From: an uncultured Pseudomonadota bacterium
GTDB lineage: Bacteria; Pseudomonadota; Gammaproteobacteria; Methylococcales; Methylomonadaceae
Reading direction: 5' to 3'
Assembly: GCA_903834465.1 (NCBI GenBank)
Contig: CAILJB010000064.1
Location: forward strand, 1-64,000
Length of the DNA stretch: 64,000 nucleotides
The first letter of the stretch is position 1, and each line of letters starts with the position of its first letter. Made by a program: the position numbers and the translations under genes. The notes under the pieces are model-generated. The model was not told the origin of the DNA, made no database searches, and saw nothing but the letters and a program-made list of their open reading frames with translations. Below, one piece after another: positions 43,663 through 51,261 of this stretch.

Positions 43663-44490
43663 ATGGATCATTCAACAATGGATCATAGTATGCACGTCAT
43701 GGCGGCTTCAGGCGGCTTTGATTATGGCTTGGCGTTTATGGCAGGATTACTCGGCAGCGGTCACTGTCTTGGAATGTGTGGCGCGTTGGTGTCGGGTTAT
43801 TTTATGAATTCGACCGCGACACGCAGTTATTTACCGTATTTGTTTTATCAAATTGCCCGAATCAGTATTTACACAATAGTAGGATTTGCGGCTGCGGCAT
43901 TAGGTGTTGTTTTAGTTTCAAGCGGCATTTTCGGCAAAGTACAAAGTATTCTACAAATGTTCATTGGCGCGTTGGTTATTATTTTAGCGTTTGGGATTTT
44001 GGGCTGGATTCCGTTTCAAGGTTCGATTCGTTTGTTGCCGATGGCGTTTATTCGTAAAGGTTACGCAGCGTCACGCACAAAAGGCGGTATTATCGGCGCG
44101 TCATTAGCAGGCTTGATGAATGGTTTAATGCCTTGTCCGTTGACGTTTGCGATGGCGGTCAAAGCGACTTCTGCCCCGACAATTTTAGACGGCGGTTTGT
44201 TAATGCTTACGTTTGGCGCGGGAACATTGCCGACAATGCTATTTATCAGCGTTGCCTTTGGAAAAATGCACGCAAATTTTCGTGGTTTGATGCTTAAATT
44301 TGCGGCAGTGATTATGATTGTGATGGGCTTAAATACCATTTACATGGGCTTATCGTTTTATACGATGGAAACGTTTATGCACCACAATTTCGTCCATGAC
44401 ATTAAAAACGAAATTGATGCCGCTATCGCGTTTTTGATGCAAATGCTTGAATACTACAAAGGTCTGCTCGAACATTTACAAAACAAATAA
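43663..44490 (+). CDS. TauE/SafE-family membrane protein with Met/His-rich start and HCLGMCG motif
   Basis: 275 residues, about six or seven membrane spans. The N-terminus MDHSTMDHSMHVM is rich in Met and His, as in periplasmic copper-binding sites. The first span carries GSGHCLGMCG, the second half-site is LMNGLMPCPLTFAM, and the C-terminal loops hold more His and Met (METFMHHNFVH). A paralogue lies at 8965-9696. Direct linkage to a Cu(I) ATPase (13 bases) suggests a copper role rather than sulfite export. An AAAGGAG ribosome site precedes the start. The family is firm; the substrate is inference. Confidence 0.82.
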   Translation: MDHSTMDHSMHVMAASGGFDYGLAFMAGLLGSGHCLGMCGALVSGYFMNSTATRSYLPYLFYQIARISIYTIVGFAAAALGVVLVSSGIFGKVQSILQMFIGALVIILAFGILGWIPFQGSIRLLPMAFIRKGYAASRTKGGIIGASLAGLMNGLMPCPLTFAMAVKATSAPTILDGGLLMLTFGAGTLPTMLFISVAFGKMHANFRGLMLKFAAVIMIVMGLNTIYMGLSFYTMETFMHHNFVHDIKNEIDAAIAFLMQMLEYYKGLLEHLQNK

Positions 44491-44500
44491 ACATTTTCAA

Positions 44501-44526
44501 ACGCCAACGTTTTTTTGCGCTGGCGT
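44501..44526 (+). terminator. Hairpin after the copper ATPase operon
   Basis: ACGCCA / TGGCGT arms around a loop that contains TTTTTTT. It lies 10 bases after the TauE/SafE stop. The T-run is inside the loop rather than after the stem, so it is a modest terminator candidate. Confidence 0.4.
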
Positions 44527-44535
44527 GTGTTCTTA

Positions 44536-44868
44536 TCAGATATTCCACCCACTCCAAAAAGCTCGATAAATCGACACCATTGAAATTTGCGTTGTAGTTT
44601 CGACTTTGACTCGCTCATCACTAACCGTTAATTTATTGCGCCGCGCATCTAACAACGCTAAATAATCTTTAACCCCGCGTTGGTATACAGTTTCCGTAGA
44701 CTGGTAAGTATTTTAGGCTGTTTTTTCGGCTTCCGACAATTGCCTTCTGCGTTCTTTAGCGGCGGACTGTGTCACAAACGCATTTTCAACGTCTTCTAGG
44801 TTTTTTCATAATTCAATGCGGCTTCTAGTCGTGCATCGACGGCTGCGGTGACGTGAAAATTATCACAT
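44536..44868 (-). pseudogene. Decayed 3' end of a TolC/NodT-family outer-membrane efflux gene
   Basis: Reading the minus strand gives VDARLEAALNYEK, then after a frame change near 44800 LEDVENAFVTQSAAKERR, an in-frame TAA at 44715-44713, then YQRGVKDYLALLDARRNKL and a final FWSGW before a TGA at 44538-44536. This is the recognisable C-terminal end of an RND outer-membrane factor (typically QEVEDAL ... YRxGxxxYLxVLDAQR ... GGGW). One frameshift, one internal stop and the absence of the first two thirds show that it is dead. It fills most of the gap between the copper operon and the Yellow-like gene. Its place suggests a former CusCBA-type metal efflux system. Confidence 0.75.
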
Positions 44869-45032
44869 GCCATCCATACTTAAAATTCCTAAATGTCCTA
44901 AAAAATAACATAGACTGGCATCTTTAATCTCCGCTATTAAGTTTATAAATACCGCTATGAATAAAGATCATTTAACAGTTTTCAATTGATACCGTAATGT
45001 TGTTGCTAATCCAAATTTTATGGGAGCTATCA

Positions 45033-46124
45033 ATGAAAAAATTCTTAAACTTTACAATCTTTATTTTACTGACCGCATTTCAATTTGGTGCAAATGCGGA
45101 TGAAAACTTTGAAATCCTTGCTAAGCTGGATAAAGCTCCTGGCAATGTGACTGCAACAGGCGATGGCAGAATTATTATGAGTTTGCATCAGTTCTATCAG
45201 CCTGAATATACCGTGATGGAATATAAGAACAGGGAATTAGTGCCATTTCCAAATAAGGAGCTATCAGCGGCTAATTCTAAAGCAGAACTAAAACTCGATT
45301 CCGTATTAGGTATCCGATCAGCAAACAGCATTGTGTGGATGCTAGATAATGGAATGCGTAGCGGTGTTACGCCAAAATTGGTCGGATGGGACATTAAAGC
45401 CAATAAACTGCATCAAGTAATTGCACTGCCTGAGCCGATAACCCATAAAGATTCATTTGTGAATGATTTTGCGGTTGATACCAAACATCATCATATTTTT
45501 ATCAGCGATCCAGCAGGTGGAGAAAATGCTGGTTTGATTGTTGTTAATCTTGATACAGGAAAATTAAGACGAGTCTTGGAAGGGCATAAGAGTGTATTAC
45601 CTGAACATGTTGATTTGATTATTGATAACGTTCCAATTCAGGTTAAAGATGATTCTGGCAAACTGACCCGTCCACATATCGGCGTTAATCCTATAACCGA
45701 AGATTTGGATAATGAATGGGTTTATTTTGGGCCGATGCACGGACATAACCTCTATCGCATCAAAGCACAAGATTTGGTCAATGAAAGGCTTGCCAACACA
45801 GAACTGGCTGACCTTGTTGAACGCTATAGTAGTAAGCCTATTTCTGATGGCATTAGTATTGATAAAAACAATAATATTTACTTGGGGGAACTGGCAGAAA
45901 ATGCCATTGGTGTGATTTCACCTAATCGTAAATACCAACGATTGACTCAATCTCCTAGATTGTCTTGGGTGGACTCATTCAGTTTTGGAATTGAAGGTCA
46001 GTTATATGCCGTCGTCAATCGCCTTCATCAATCAGCAAGTTTGAATGGTGGTGTACAAACGGCAAAACCACCCTTTTATTTATTAAAGGTGAACGCATTA
46101 GCGACTGGATTAGCTGGTAGATAG
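45033..46124 (+). CDS. Secreted major-royal-jelly/Yellow-like beta-propeller protein
   Basis: 363 residues from ATG 45033, chosen for its GGGAG ribosome site and because a signal peptide follows directly (MKKFLNFTIFILLTAFQFGANA). The mature protein has features of MRJP/Yellow propellers: WMLDNGMRSGVTPKLVGWDIK, FVNDFAVDTKHHHIFISDPAGG, HIGVNPITED, VYFGPMHGHNLYRI, SDGISIDKNNNIYLGELAENAIGVI. Bacterial members are often annotated as L-dopachrome tautomerase-related or SMP-30-like. A periplasmic or secreted hydrolase/lactonase-type role is possible, but the substrate is unknown. It stands alone. Confidence 0.8.
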   Translation: MKKFLNFTIFILLTAFQFGANADENFEILAKLDKAPGNVTATGDGRIIMSLHQFYQPEYTVMEYKNRELVPFPNKELSAANSKAELKLDSVLGIRSANSIVWMLDNGMRSGVTPKLVGWDIKANKLHQVIALPEPITHKDSFVNDFAVDTKHHHIFISDPAGGENAGLIVVNLDTGKLRRVLEGHKSVLPEHVDLIIDNVPIQVKDDSGKLTRPHIGVNPITEDLDNEWVYFGPMHGHNLYRIKAQDLVNERLANTELADLVERYSSKPISDGISIDKNNNIYLGELAENAIGVISPNRKYQRLTQSPRLSWVDSFSFGIEGQLYAVVNRLHQSASLNGGVQTAKPPFYLLKVNALATGLAGR

Positions 46125-46200
46125 ATAAGTTTTTATTGTTCCAACGCTCTGCGTTGAATACTCAAGAAGACGCTCCAGCGTCCTGTACGCAACGCACATT

Positions 46201-46232
46201 AAAAGGCGGAATGAGTGCCGCCTTTTGTGTTT
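46201..46232 (+). terminator. Terminator downstream of the Yellow-like gene
   Basis: Perfect stem AAAAGGCGG / CCGCCTTTT with an 8-base loop followed by GTGTTTT. It lies 77 bases after the stop. Confidence 0.65.
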
Positions 46233-46246
46233 TGGGTTGGTATGCA

Positions 46247-46270
46247 GTGCAATACTTTTCACTATTGCAC
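46247..46270. repeat. Short palindromic repeat (REP-like)
   Basis: GTGCAATA ... TATTGCAC, perfect 8-base arms, followed by CCCTACC. The style (TGCAATA / GTAGGGTG) is that of dispersed intergenic palindromes. A related element lies at 53342-53372, on the far side of the HEPN-pxm segment. Confidence 0.5.
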
Positions 46271-46320
46271 CCTACCGCGCTATTGCGTCTTACGAATTAT
46301 GAGTTAGCTGTTGCTATTTT

Positions 46321-47058
46321 TTAATTGTCATCAAATGTATTTAAATAATCTTGGTATAGTTTTCTAAATATTTCATCAATTAGCACAAGTATCGAAAAAC
46401 AAATAAAGTAGTTTTCATATTTGTAATTTTCATCTATCAATGTTTTTAGAGTTGGCAAATTTTGTTGATATGATTGAGTGTTATGTGCAACTCTGTTTCT
46501 CTGCTTGTAAAGATGATTATCATAAATTTTTTTTAATGAAACACCATTATTGATTTCTGTGAATAAACTATTTCCGTCACTTGCAAAATGTTTTTTCTCT
46601 ATTCCATTCCAAATACTTTTATATTCATTGAACCTTTTCTGTGACCAAATTGCCAAATTTGTATCATTAAAAATACTTGAAATTTCGTTATTTATTTTTG
46701 TGATAATTATGTTTTTTTCACTGTCAGTTAGTATTTGGTAGTTAGATGAGCGTTTTTTTATTTGTTCAACTAATCCTTTATAAATGGATTGTTTTTCCTT
46801 ATATGATGAGCATTCGCCTAATGGATTTTTAGTAAACTCGTATCTGTATTCATAATCAACTGTTGCCAATTCCCAACAAATACATTTCATTTTCTGTTCT
46901 TGAAAACCTGTCATTTTTAAGAATACAGATTGCATTACATAGTCGCATAATGGAAATGTTTCAATACCGCTCCCAATTCCTGCACTTGCAGACACAGTAT
47001 CTTTAAGAATGTCTGTTATGGGCGATAAAATAAAGTTTGTATGAGTGTTAGGACGCAT
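46321..47058 (-). CDS. HEPN-motif protein, second gene of an AT-rich two-gene cassette
   Basis: 245 residues from ATG 47058; the frame also opens at TTG 47076. The C-terminal helical part contains QRNRVAHN (residues about 186-193), the Rx4-6H signature of HEPN ribonuclease-type domains, followed by a long helix (FICFSILVLIDEIFRKLYQDYL). The middle is Lys/Asn/Ile-rich and AT-rich compared with neighbours, a sign of transfer. It overlaps the upstream gene by 11 bases, so the two are translationally coupled. HEPN proteins are common in toxin-antitoxin, abortive-infection and CRISPR contexts. The motif is what is seen; a defence role is inference. The precise family was not recognised. Confidence 0.6.
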   Translation of the reverse strand: MRPNTHTNFILSPITDILKDTVSASAGIGSGIETFPLCDYVMQSVFLKMTGFQEQKMKCICWELATVDYEYRYEFTKNPLGECSSYKEKQSIYKGLVEQIKKRSSNYQILTDSEKNIIITKINNEISSIFNDTNLAIWSQKRFNEYKSIWNGIEKKHFASDGNSLFTEINNGVSLKKIYDNHLYKQRNRVAHNTQSYQQNLPTLKTLIDENYKYENYFICFSILVLIDEIFRKLYQDYLNTFDDN

Positions 47059-47767
47059 ATTTTTGGTAAATTTCAATTGATGAACTAATTCTTGCCCTTA
47101 AATGCCCCAAATTGCTTGGTGCTTTTATATGCGAAGGGTCTTTTCTAAACGCTGCTATTTTAGTATCAATTTCATTTTTAAGTTCTTCTTTTCTTATGAA
47201 GTCCATTGTCTTATTTTCAAAAACTATTGTATATATCAGTCCAAAGAAATACACATCTAAATCTATTATCGATGGGAATTCTTTTTTAATTTCCAATGAG
47301 TTTAAAGCCTGTTGTAAATTTTGATAACGGTCATCATATTTTTTTGCAGGGAAAGTTGTTGAAAACTGTCCATACTTGTCATCAGTATCAGCAACGACTG
47401 AATAAATATATTCTTCGTAATACTTTTCCATTTGTGGTTTGTAGCTGCGTGCAATATAGTTTGCGGTACCATCTTTCTTATATTGGGACAACAAAGATAA
47501 ACATCTAACAAAATCAATTTCTGTTACGTTACTTACACTTTTTACTACAAATATTTTAGCAAAATCGGGTTCAAAGAATTGAACCAAATCTTTATCTAAA
47601 AAGTATAATGAAGCTCTGCTTTCTTGTGGTAATAAGGCTACACCTTGTATATTTATATTTCTAAAAACAGAAGAATAATATTTTTGTTGTTGTTCATCTG
47701 AAATAGAAGGTACTAAATATGAAAATCCTAAAAATGTAGTTTCAAAAAAATCTGGTGCAACATTCAA
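47048..47767 (-). CDS. Unknown protein, first gene of the HEPN cassette
   Basis: 239 residues from a TTG at 47767; no ATG in this frame lies nearby and no ribosome site is clear. An ATG at 47780 in the neighbouring frame reads MDNKF and would join at NVAPDFFETTFLGFSY after a one-base change, so the true N-terminus may have been damaged by an indel. The protein is soluble, mixed alpha/beta, with no recognised domain; notable segments are SLYFLDKDLVQFFEPDFAKIF and LDVYFFGLIYTIVFENK. It is AT-rich, like its partner, and overlaps it by 11 bases. It could be a sensor, antitoxin or effector of the HEPN protein. Confidence 0.55.
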   Translation of the reverse strand: MNVAPDFFETTFLGFSYLVPSISDEQQQKYYSSVFRNINIQGVALLPQESRASLYFLDKDLVQFFEPDFAKIFVVKSVSNVTEIDFVRCLSLLSQYKKDGTANYIARSYKPQMEKYYEEYIYSVVADTDDKYGQFSTTFPAKKYDDRYQNLQQALNSLEIKKEFPSIIDLDVYFFGLIYTIVFENKTMDFIRKEELKNEIDTKIAAFRKDPSHIKAPSNLGHLRARISSSIEIYQKYAS

Positions 47768-47892
47768 ATTTATTGTCCATATTTTATTTACTTATTTTCT
47801 GTTTATAGGTTGTTTTGCACACCAATTTTTTAATTCATTACCGCATTTTGACTAGCCGCCCGCGTAACCTCTGGTAAAACTAATCGTTTTGT

Positions 47893-47924
47893 TAAAAACA
47901 CCTCGCCTGAAACTCGCTAGGCGA
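47893..47924 (-). terminator. Terminator downstream of the LysR gene
   Basis: On the minus strand, TCGCCT / AGGCGA arms with a 10-base loop are followed by GGTGTTTTTAAC. It lies between the LysR stop and the HEPN cassette. Confidence 0.5.
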
Positions 47925-48006
47925 TTCTAACACAACATTTTATCCAGAATCCCTACCAGATTTATTGTTACAACCGTTACGACGTGGAACATTGTAACGA
48001 TTAAGT

Positions 48007-48930
48007 TTATGTAGCGTTGATAGCTTTACTGGTCGTGATGACTTTTTCCCTGAGCCATTGATGGGCTAAATCTTTATCATAAAGCGGATGCCAAATCATC
48101 GCTAAATCATAAACAGGAAGTTCCAGAGGAATAGGAAAGATTTCCAATGGTGCATATTTTTTGAATTGTTCTGCAATCAGGTACGGAAGTGACAGAATCA
48201 TATCAGTTTCGGCGACTATCAACGGTGCGGACAAAAAATGGGGAACGATGAGTTTTATACGTCGTTCCCTTCCCAATTCTGTTAACTTTTCATCAATAAT
48301 TCCAATAGGGCTACCCGTGCGCGAAATGAGCATGTGCGGTACATTGAGATAATCCTCTAACGAGGGAGGACTGGCAATCACAGGATGATTTTGTCGCACA
48401 ACGCAAACCATGCGGTCTGAAAAAAGCGTTTTTGAATACAAATAAGACGGTGGGTTTAAGACTGACGTAAAACCCAAAACCATATCCAGACTACCATTTT
48501 CCAGTTGTGCCGCTGGAAAGGAGGATTCGGTACGTTTGAGATGAAGGTCAATACCTGGCGCACTTTTCTCTATCAGCCTCGACAAGGCAGGCATCAGCAA
48601 AAATTCCAGATAATCAGTAGCGGCTAGGACAAAACGTTGATGACTGGTTGCCGCATCGAACTCCATAGGCGGTTGAATAAGGCGTTCCATTTCCACCAAT
48701 AATGCCCTGAGCGGCTCGATTAACACTAACGCGCGTGCAGTCGGTTTCATTCCTGTCGGGGTTTTTACTAGCAATGGATCATCCAGTTGCTGACGCAGAC
48801 GATGCAGGATATGGCTCATTGCCGATTGGGTAACGAACATCTGTTCGGCGGCGCGGGTTACGTTCAACTCCCGCATCAACACATCAAATGCCACCAAGAG
48901 ATTCAAATCAAACGTTCGTAGATTAAACAT
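48007..48930 (-). CDS. LysR-type transcriptional regulator divergent from pxmABC
   Basis: 307 residues. The winged helix-turn-helix (about 6-65; LNLLVAFDVLMRELNVTRAAEQMFVTQSAMSHILHRLR) is of the NodD/LeuO-like branch, and a LysR substrate-binding domain follows (about 90-295). LysR proteins usually regulate the divergent gene from a shared upstream region. Here that is pxmA, 235 bases away, with dyads placed as expected for an activator. The inducer is unknown. It is followed by a hairpin with a T-run. No pmo-linked LysR regulator was recalled for certain, so control of pxmABC is inference from position. Confidence 0.92.
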   Translation of the reverse strand: MFNLRTFDLNLLVAFDVLMRELNVTRAAEQMFVTQSAMSHILHRLRQQLDDPLLVKTPTGMKPTARALVLIEPLRALLVEMERLIQPPMEFDAATSHQRFVLAATDYLEFLLMPALSRLIEKSAPGIDLHLKRTESSFPAAQLENGSLDMVLGFTSVLNPPSYLYSKTLFSDRMVCVVRQNHPVIASPPSLEDYLNVPHMLISRTGSPIGIIDEKLTELGRERRIKLIVPHFLSAPLIVAETDMILSLPYLIAEQFKKYAPLEIFPIPLELPVYDLAMIWHPLYDKDLAHQWLREKVITTSKAINAT

Positions 48931-49003
48931 TAGCGTAGTTTATTGGAAAAATAGATTGCTTTAAGCGTAGCCGACTTTGTGTCACAGCTTTATGAATTCT
49001 CTT

Positions 49004-49056
49004 AATGTTGCCATGAATCATTAACATTTCACAACATAGCCTTAAACAAATATCGT
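49004..49056 (+). promoter_or_regulatory. Putative LysR operator and pxmA promoter
   Basis: Dyad AATGTT (49004-49009) ... AACATT (49023-49028), directly upstream of TTCACA (49028-49033), a 17-base spacer and TATCGT (49051-49056). The dyad sits where a LysR activator would bind, just before the -35. AGCGTA recurs at about 48934, 48964 and 49065 as a possible second motif. Confidence 0.45.
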
Positions 49057-49074
49057 AGAGCCTAAGCGTATGGC

Positions 49075-49113
49075 ATGGCTTGTTCCCCCCTCACAAAGAT
49101 AATGACAAGCCAT
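49075..49113 (+). promoter_or_regulatory. Perfect 9-base inverted repeat in the pxmA leader
   Basis: ATGGCTTGT ... ACAAGCCAT with a 21-base loop that includes CCCCCC, 53 bases before the pxmA ATG. In RNA it would form a stable leader hairpin; as DNA it could be an operator. Confidence 0.5.
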
Positions 49114-49165
49114 TTCAGTACGCATTTATGAGTTATTTCACTACTTTAATTTTTAGGAGAACGCT

Positions 49166-49918
49166 ATGTCGGCAAATCGCTCACCTCGAGTATTCTTGGC
49201 ATATACAGGGGAAAAGGCGCGAATTGTCCGTGCTTATGACTACCTCATCCTCGTATTGGCATTATTTTTATTTATCGGTTCTTTTCACCTGCATTTTGCC
49301 CTCACCGTTGGCGACTGGGATTTTTGGGTGGATTGGAAAGACAGACAATGGTGGCCTTTAGTCACGCCACTCATCGGTATCACTTTTCCAGCGGCAGTAC
49401 AGGCGGTGTTGTGGACTAACTTTCGCTTGCCGTTAGGAGCTACGCTTTGTGTAGCTTGCCTATCCATAGGCACTTGGATTACCCGCATCTTCGCTTACCA
49501 TTACTGGAATTATTTTCCCATCAACATGGTGTTACCTTCTACGATGATGCCGAGTGCATTATTCCTGGATGCCATTTTGATGATGAGCAACAGTTTGACC
49601 GTGACTGCTATTTTTGGAGGTTCAGGCTTTGCGCTGTTATTTTTCCCCAGTAACTGGCCTATCTTCGCCATGTTCCATTTGCCGATTGAAGCAGGCAATA
49701 GCCAATTGACGCTAGCGGATATGTTTGGCTTTCAATACATCCGCACAGGCATGCCAGAGTATCTTCGCATCATTGAACGCGGCACACTACGCACTTATGG
49801 GCAGGTTGCAACACCGCTCGCGGCATTTTGTTCGGCTCTGTTTTGCACGTTGATGTACGCCTTATGGTGGCATATTGGATTATGGTTTGCCACGACCCGT
49901 TATCTCAAAAAAATTTGA
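49166..49918 (+). CDS. pxmA: Copper membrane monooxygenase subunit A, pXMO type
   Basis: 250 residues, about six or seven membrane spans. PmoA-family segments are clear: TVGDWDFWVDWKDRQWW, TFPAAVQAVLW, YFPINMVLPSTMMPSALFLDA, FPSNWPIFAMFHLP and YIRTGMPEYLRIIERGTLRTYG. The order A-B-C with A first, rather than C-A-B, identifies the pxm operon of gammaproteobacterial methanotrophs, whose substrate is not settled (methane, other small alkanes or ammonia). PmoA-family proteins form the membrane core next to PmoC. An AGGAG ribosome site precedes the ATG. pxmB follows after 10 bases. Confidence 0.93.
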   Translation: MSANRSPRVFLAYTGEKARIVRAYDYLILVLALFLFIGSFHLHFALTVGDWDFWVDWKDRQWWPLVTPLIGITFPAAVQAVLWTNFRLPLGATLCVACLSIGTWITRIFAYHYWNYFPINMVLPSTMMPSALFLDAILMMSNSLTVTAIFGGSGFALLFFPSNWPIFAMFHLPIEAGNSQLTLADMFGFQYIRTGMPEYLRIIERGTLRTYGQVATPLAAFCSALFCTLMYALWWHIGLWFATTRYLKKI

Positions 49919-49928
49919 AGGAGAACTG

Positions 49929-51236
49929 ATGATGAAAACCTCATTACTTAAAAAATCCCATCAAGAAAACTCCTTGCAAACCGCTCAGTTAAAAGAGAGG
50001 TCTGAGAGTCCTTTAAACTGGTTGTTGCTGTTAGGCATTGTTATCACGATTTATATGCTCGGCATTCAGTCCGCTATGGCGCATGGTGAAAAAAACTTAG
50101 AGCCTTATGTCCGAATGCGTACTATTCAATGGTATGACGTGCAATGGTCAAAGCAAAAACTCAATGTCAATGATGAAGTCACCGTGACGGGTAAATTTCA
50201 TGTTGCAGAGGACTGGCCGATTAGCGTACCTAAACCTGATGCCACGTTTCTAAACATCTCAACGCCAGGGCCTGTGCTGATTCGGACTGAACGTTATTTG
50301 AACGGTAAGCCCTATATGAATTCAGTCGCTTTGCAACCTGGCGGCGATTATGATTTTAAAGTGGTACTCAAAGGGCGTTTGCCAGGACGTTATCACATCC
50401 ATACCTTTTTTAATCTGAGTGATGCTGGACAAGTCATGGGACCTGGTACATGGCTGGATATTGGTGGAAACGCTGCCGATTTTAAAAACAATGTCCAAAC
50501 CCTCAATGGCGAGACGGTTAATATGGAAACTTACGGTCTAGGCAACGGCATTTTCTGGCACAGCTTTTGGGCTTTACTGGGAACAGGCTGGTTACTTTGG
50601 TGGGTACGCCGACCTTTATTTATTGCGCGTTACAGGATGTTGCAAATAGGTTTGGAAGAAGAGCTGATTACACCGTTGGACAAAAATATCGGGAAAGCCA
50701 TGTTAATCGGAGTTCCTGTGCTGGTGTTTGGTTTTTATTTCATGACGGTTAATCAATATCCAAAAACGATTCCACTACAGGCTTCGCTAGACCAGATTTT
50801 ACCCTTGACCGCCAAGGTGAATGCAGGTGAGGTTGATGTGGAAACCTTACGGGCAGAATACCACGTCTCTGAAAGAGCGATGACGCTTATGCTGAAAATC
50901 AAAAATGGCAGTGACAAGCCTATTCAAATTGCTGAATTTGCTACGGGTGGTGTACGTTTTCTGAAAAAAGGGATTTTAGCACCCGACCACAGTAATACAG
51001 ACAGTCTGGTTGCACGGGAAGGATTAGCACTGGACAATCCCGCACCTATACAAGCAGGCGAAGAACGCCAGGTGACGTTAGTTGCTAAGGATGTCGCTTG
51101 GGAATCGGAACGTTTAGATGGTCTCATCAATGATGCTGACAGTCGAATCGGCGGTTTGCTGTTTTTTTACGATGACTTAATCGGCGAGCGTTTTATCTCC
51201 AGTATCACTGCCGCTGTGATTCCTAAATTTAATTAA
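49929..51236 (+). CDS. pxmB: Copper membrane monooxygenase subunit B, pXMO type
   Basis: 435 residues from ATG 49929 with a GAAGGAG site; the frame extends further up into pxmA without support. Signal-like first span (about 30-51), then the mature start AHGEKN. Copper ligands by alignment to Methylococcus PmoB: the N-terminal His (His52) and the HIH pair (His156, His158) are kept. Of the second pair, the position equal to His48 is Gln67 (TIQWYD) and the position equal to His72 is kept (His91, KFHVAEDWP). Two cupredoxin domains flank two membrane spans (about 215-270). The last residues (AAVIPKFN) align with the end of PmoB. It lies in the periplasm-facing part of the complex. Confidence 0.93.
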   Translation: MMKTSLLKKSHQENSLQTAQLKERSESPLNWLLLLGIVITIYMLGIQSAMAHGEKNLEPYVRMRTIQWYDVQWSKQKLNVNDEVTVTGKFHVAEDWPISVPKPDATFLNISTPGPVLIRTERYLNGKPYMNSVALQPGGDYDFKVVLKGRLPGRYHIHTFFNLSDAGQVMGPGTWLDIGGNAADFKNNVQTLNGETVNMETYGLGNGIFWHSFWALLGTGWLLWWVRRPLFIARYRMLQIGLEEELITPLDKNIGKAMLIGVPVLVFGFYFMTVNQYPKTIPLQASLDQILPLTAKVNAGEVDVETLRAEYHVSERAMTLMLKIKNGSDKPIQIAEFATGGVRFLKKGILAPDHSNTDSLVAREGLALDNPAPIQAGEERQVTLVAKDVAWESERLDGLINDADSRIGGLLFFYDDLIGERFISSITAAVIPKFN

Positions 51237-51261
51237 CTTACTCAGCTAAGAGGTTACTATC

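Noticed and set aside
43663-44490. True sulfite exporter
   Set aside because: The default family name only; context and Met/His/Cys residues point to copper, so the name is not used as a function.
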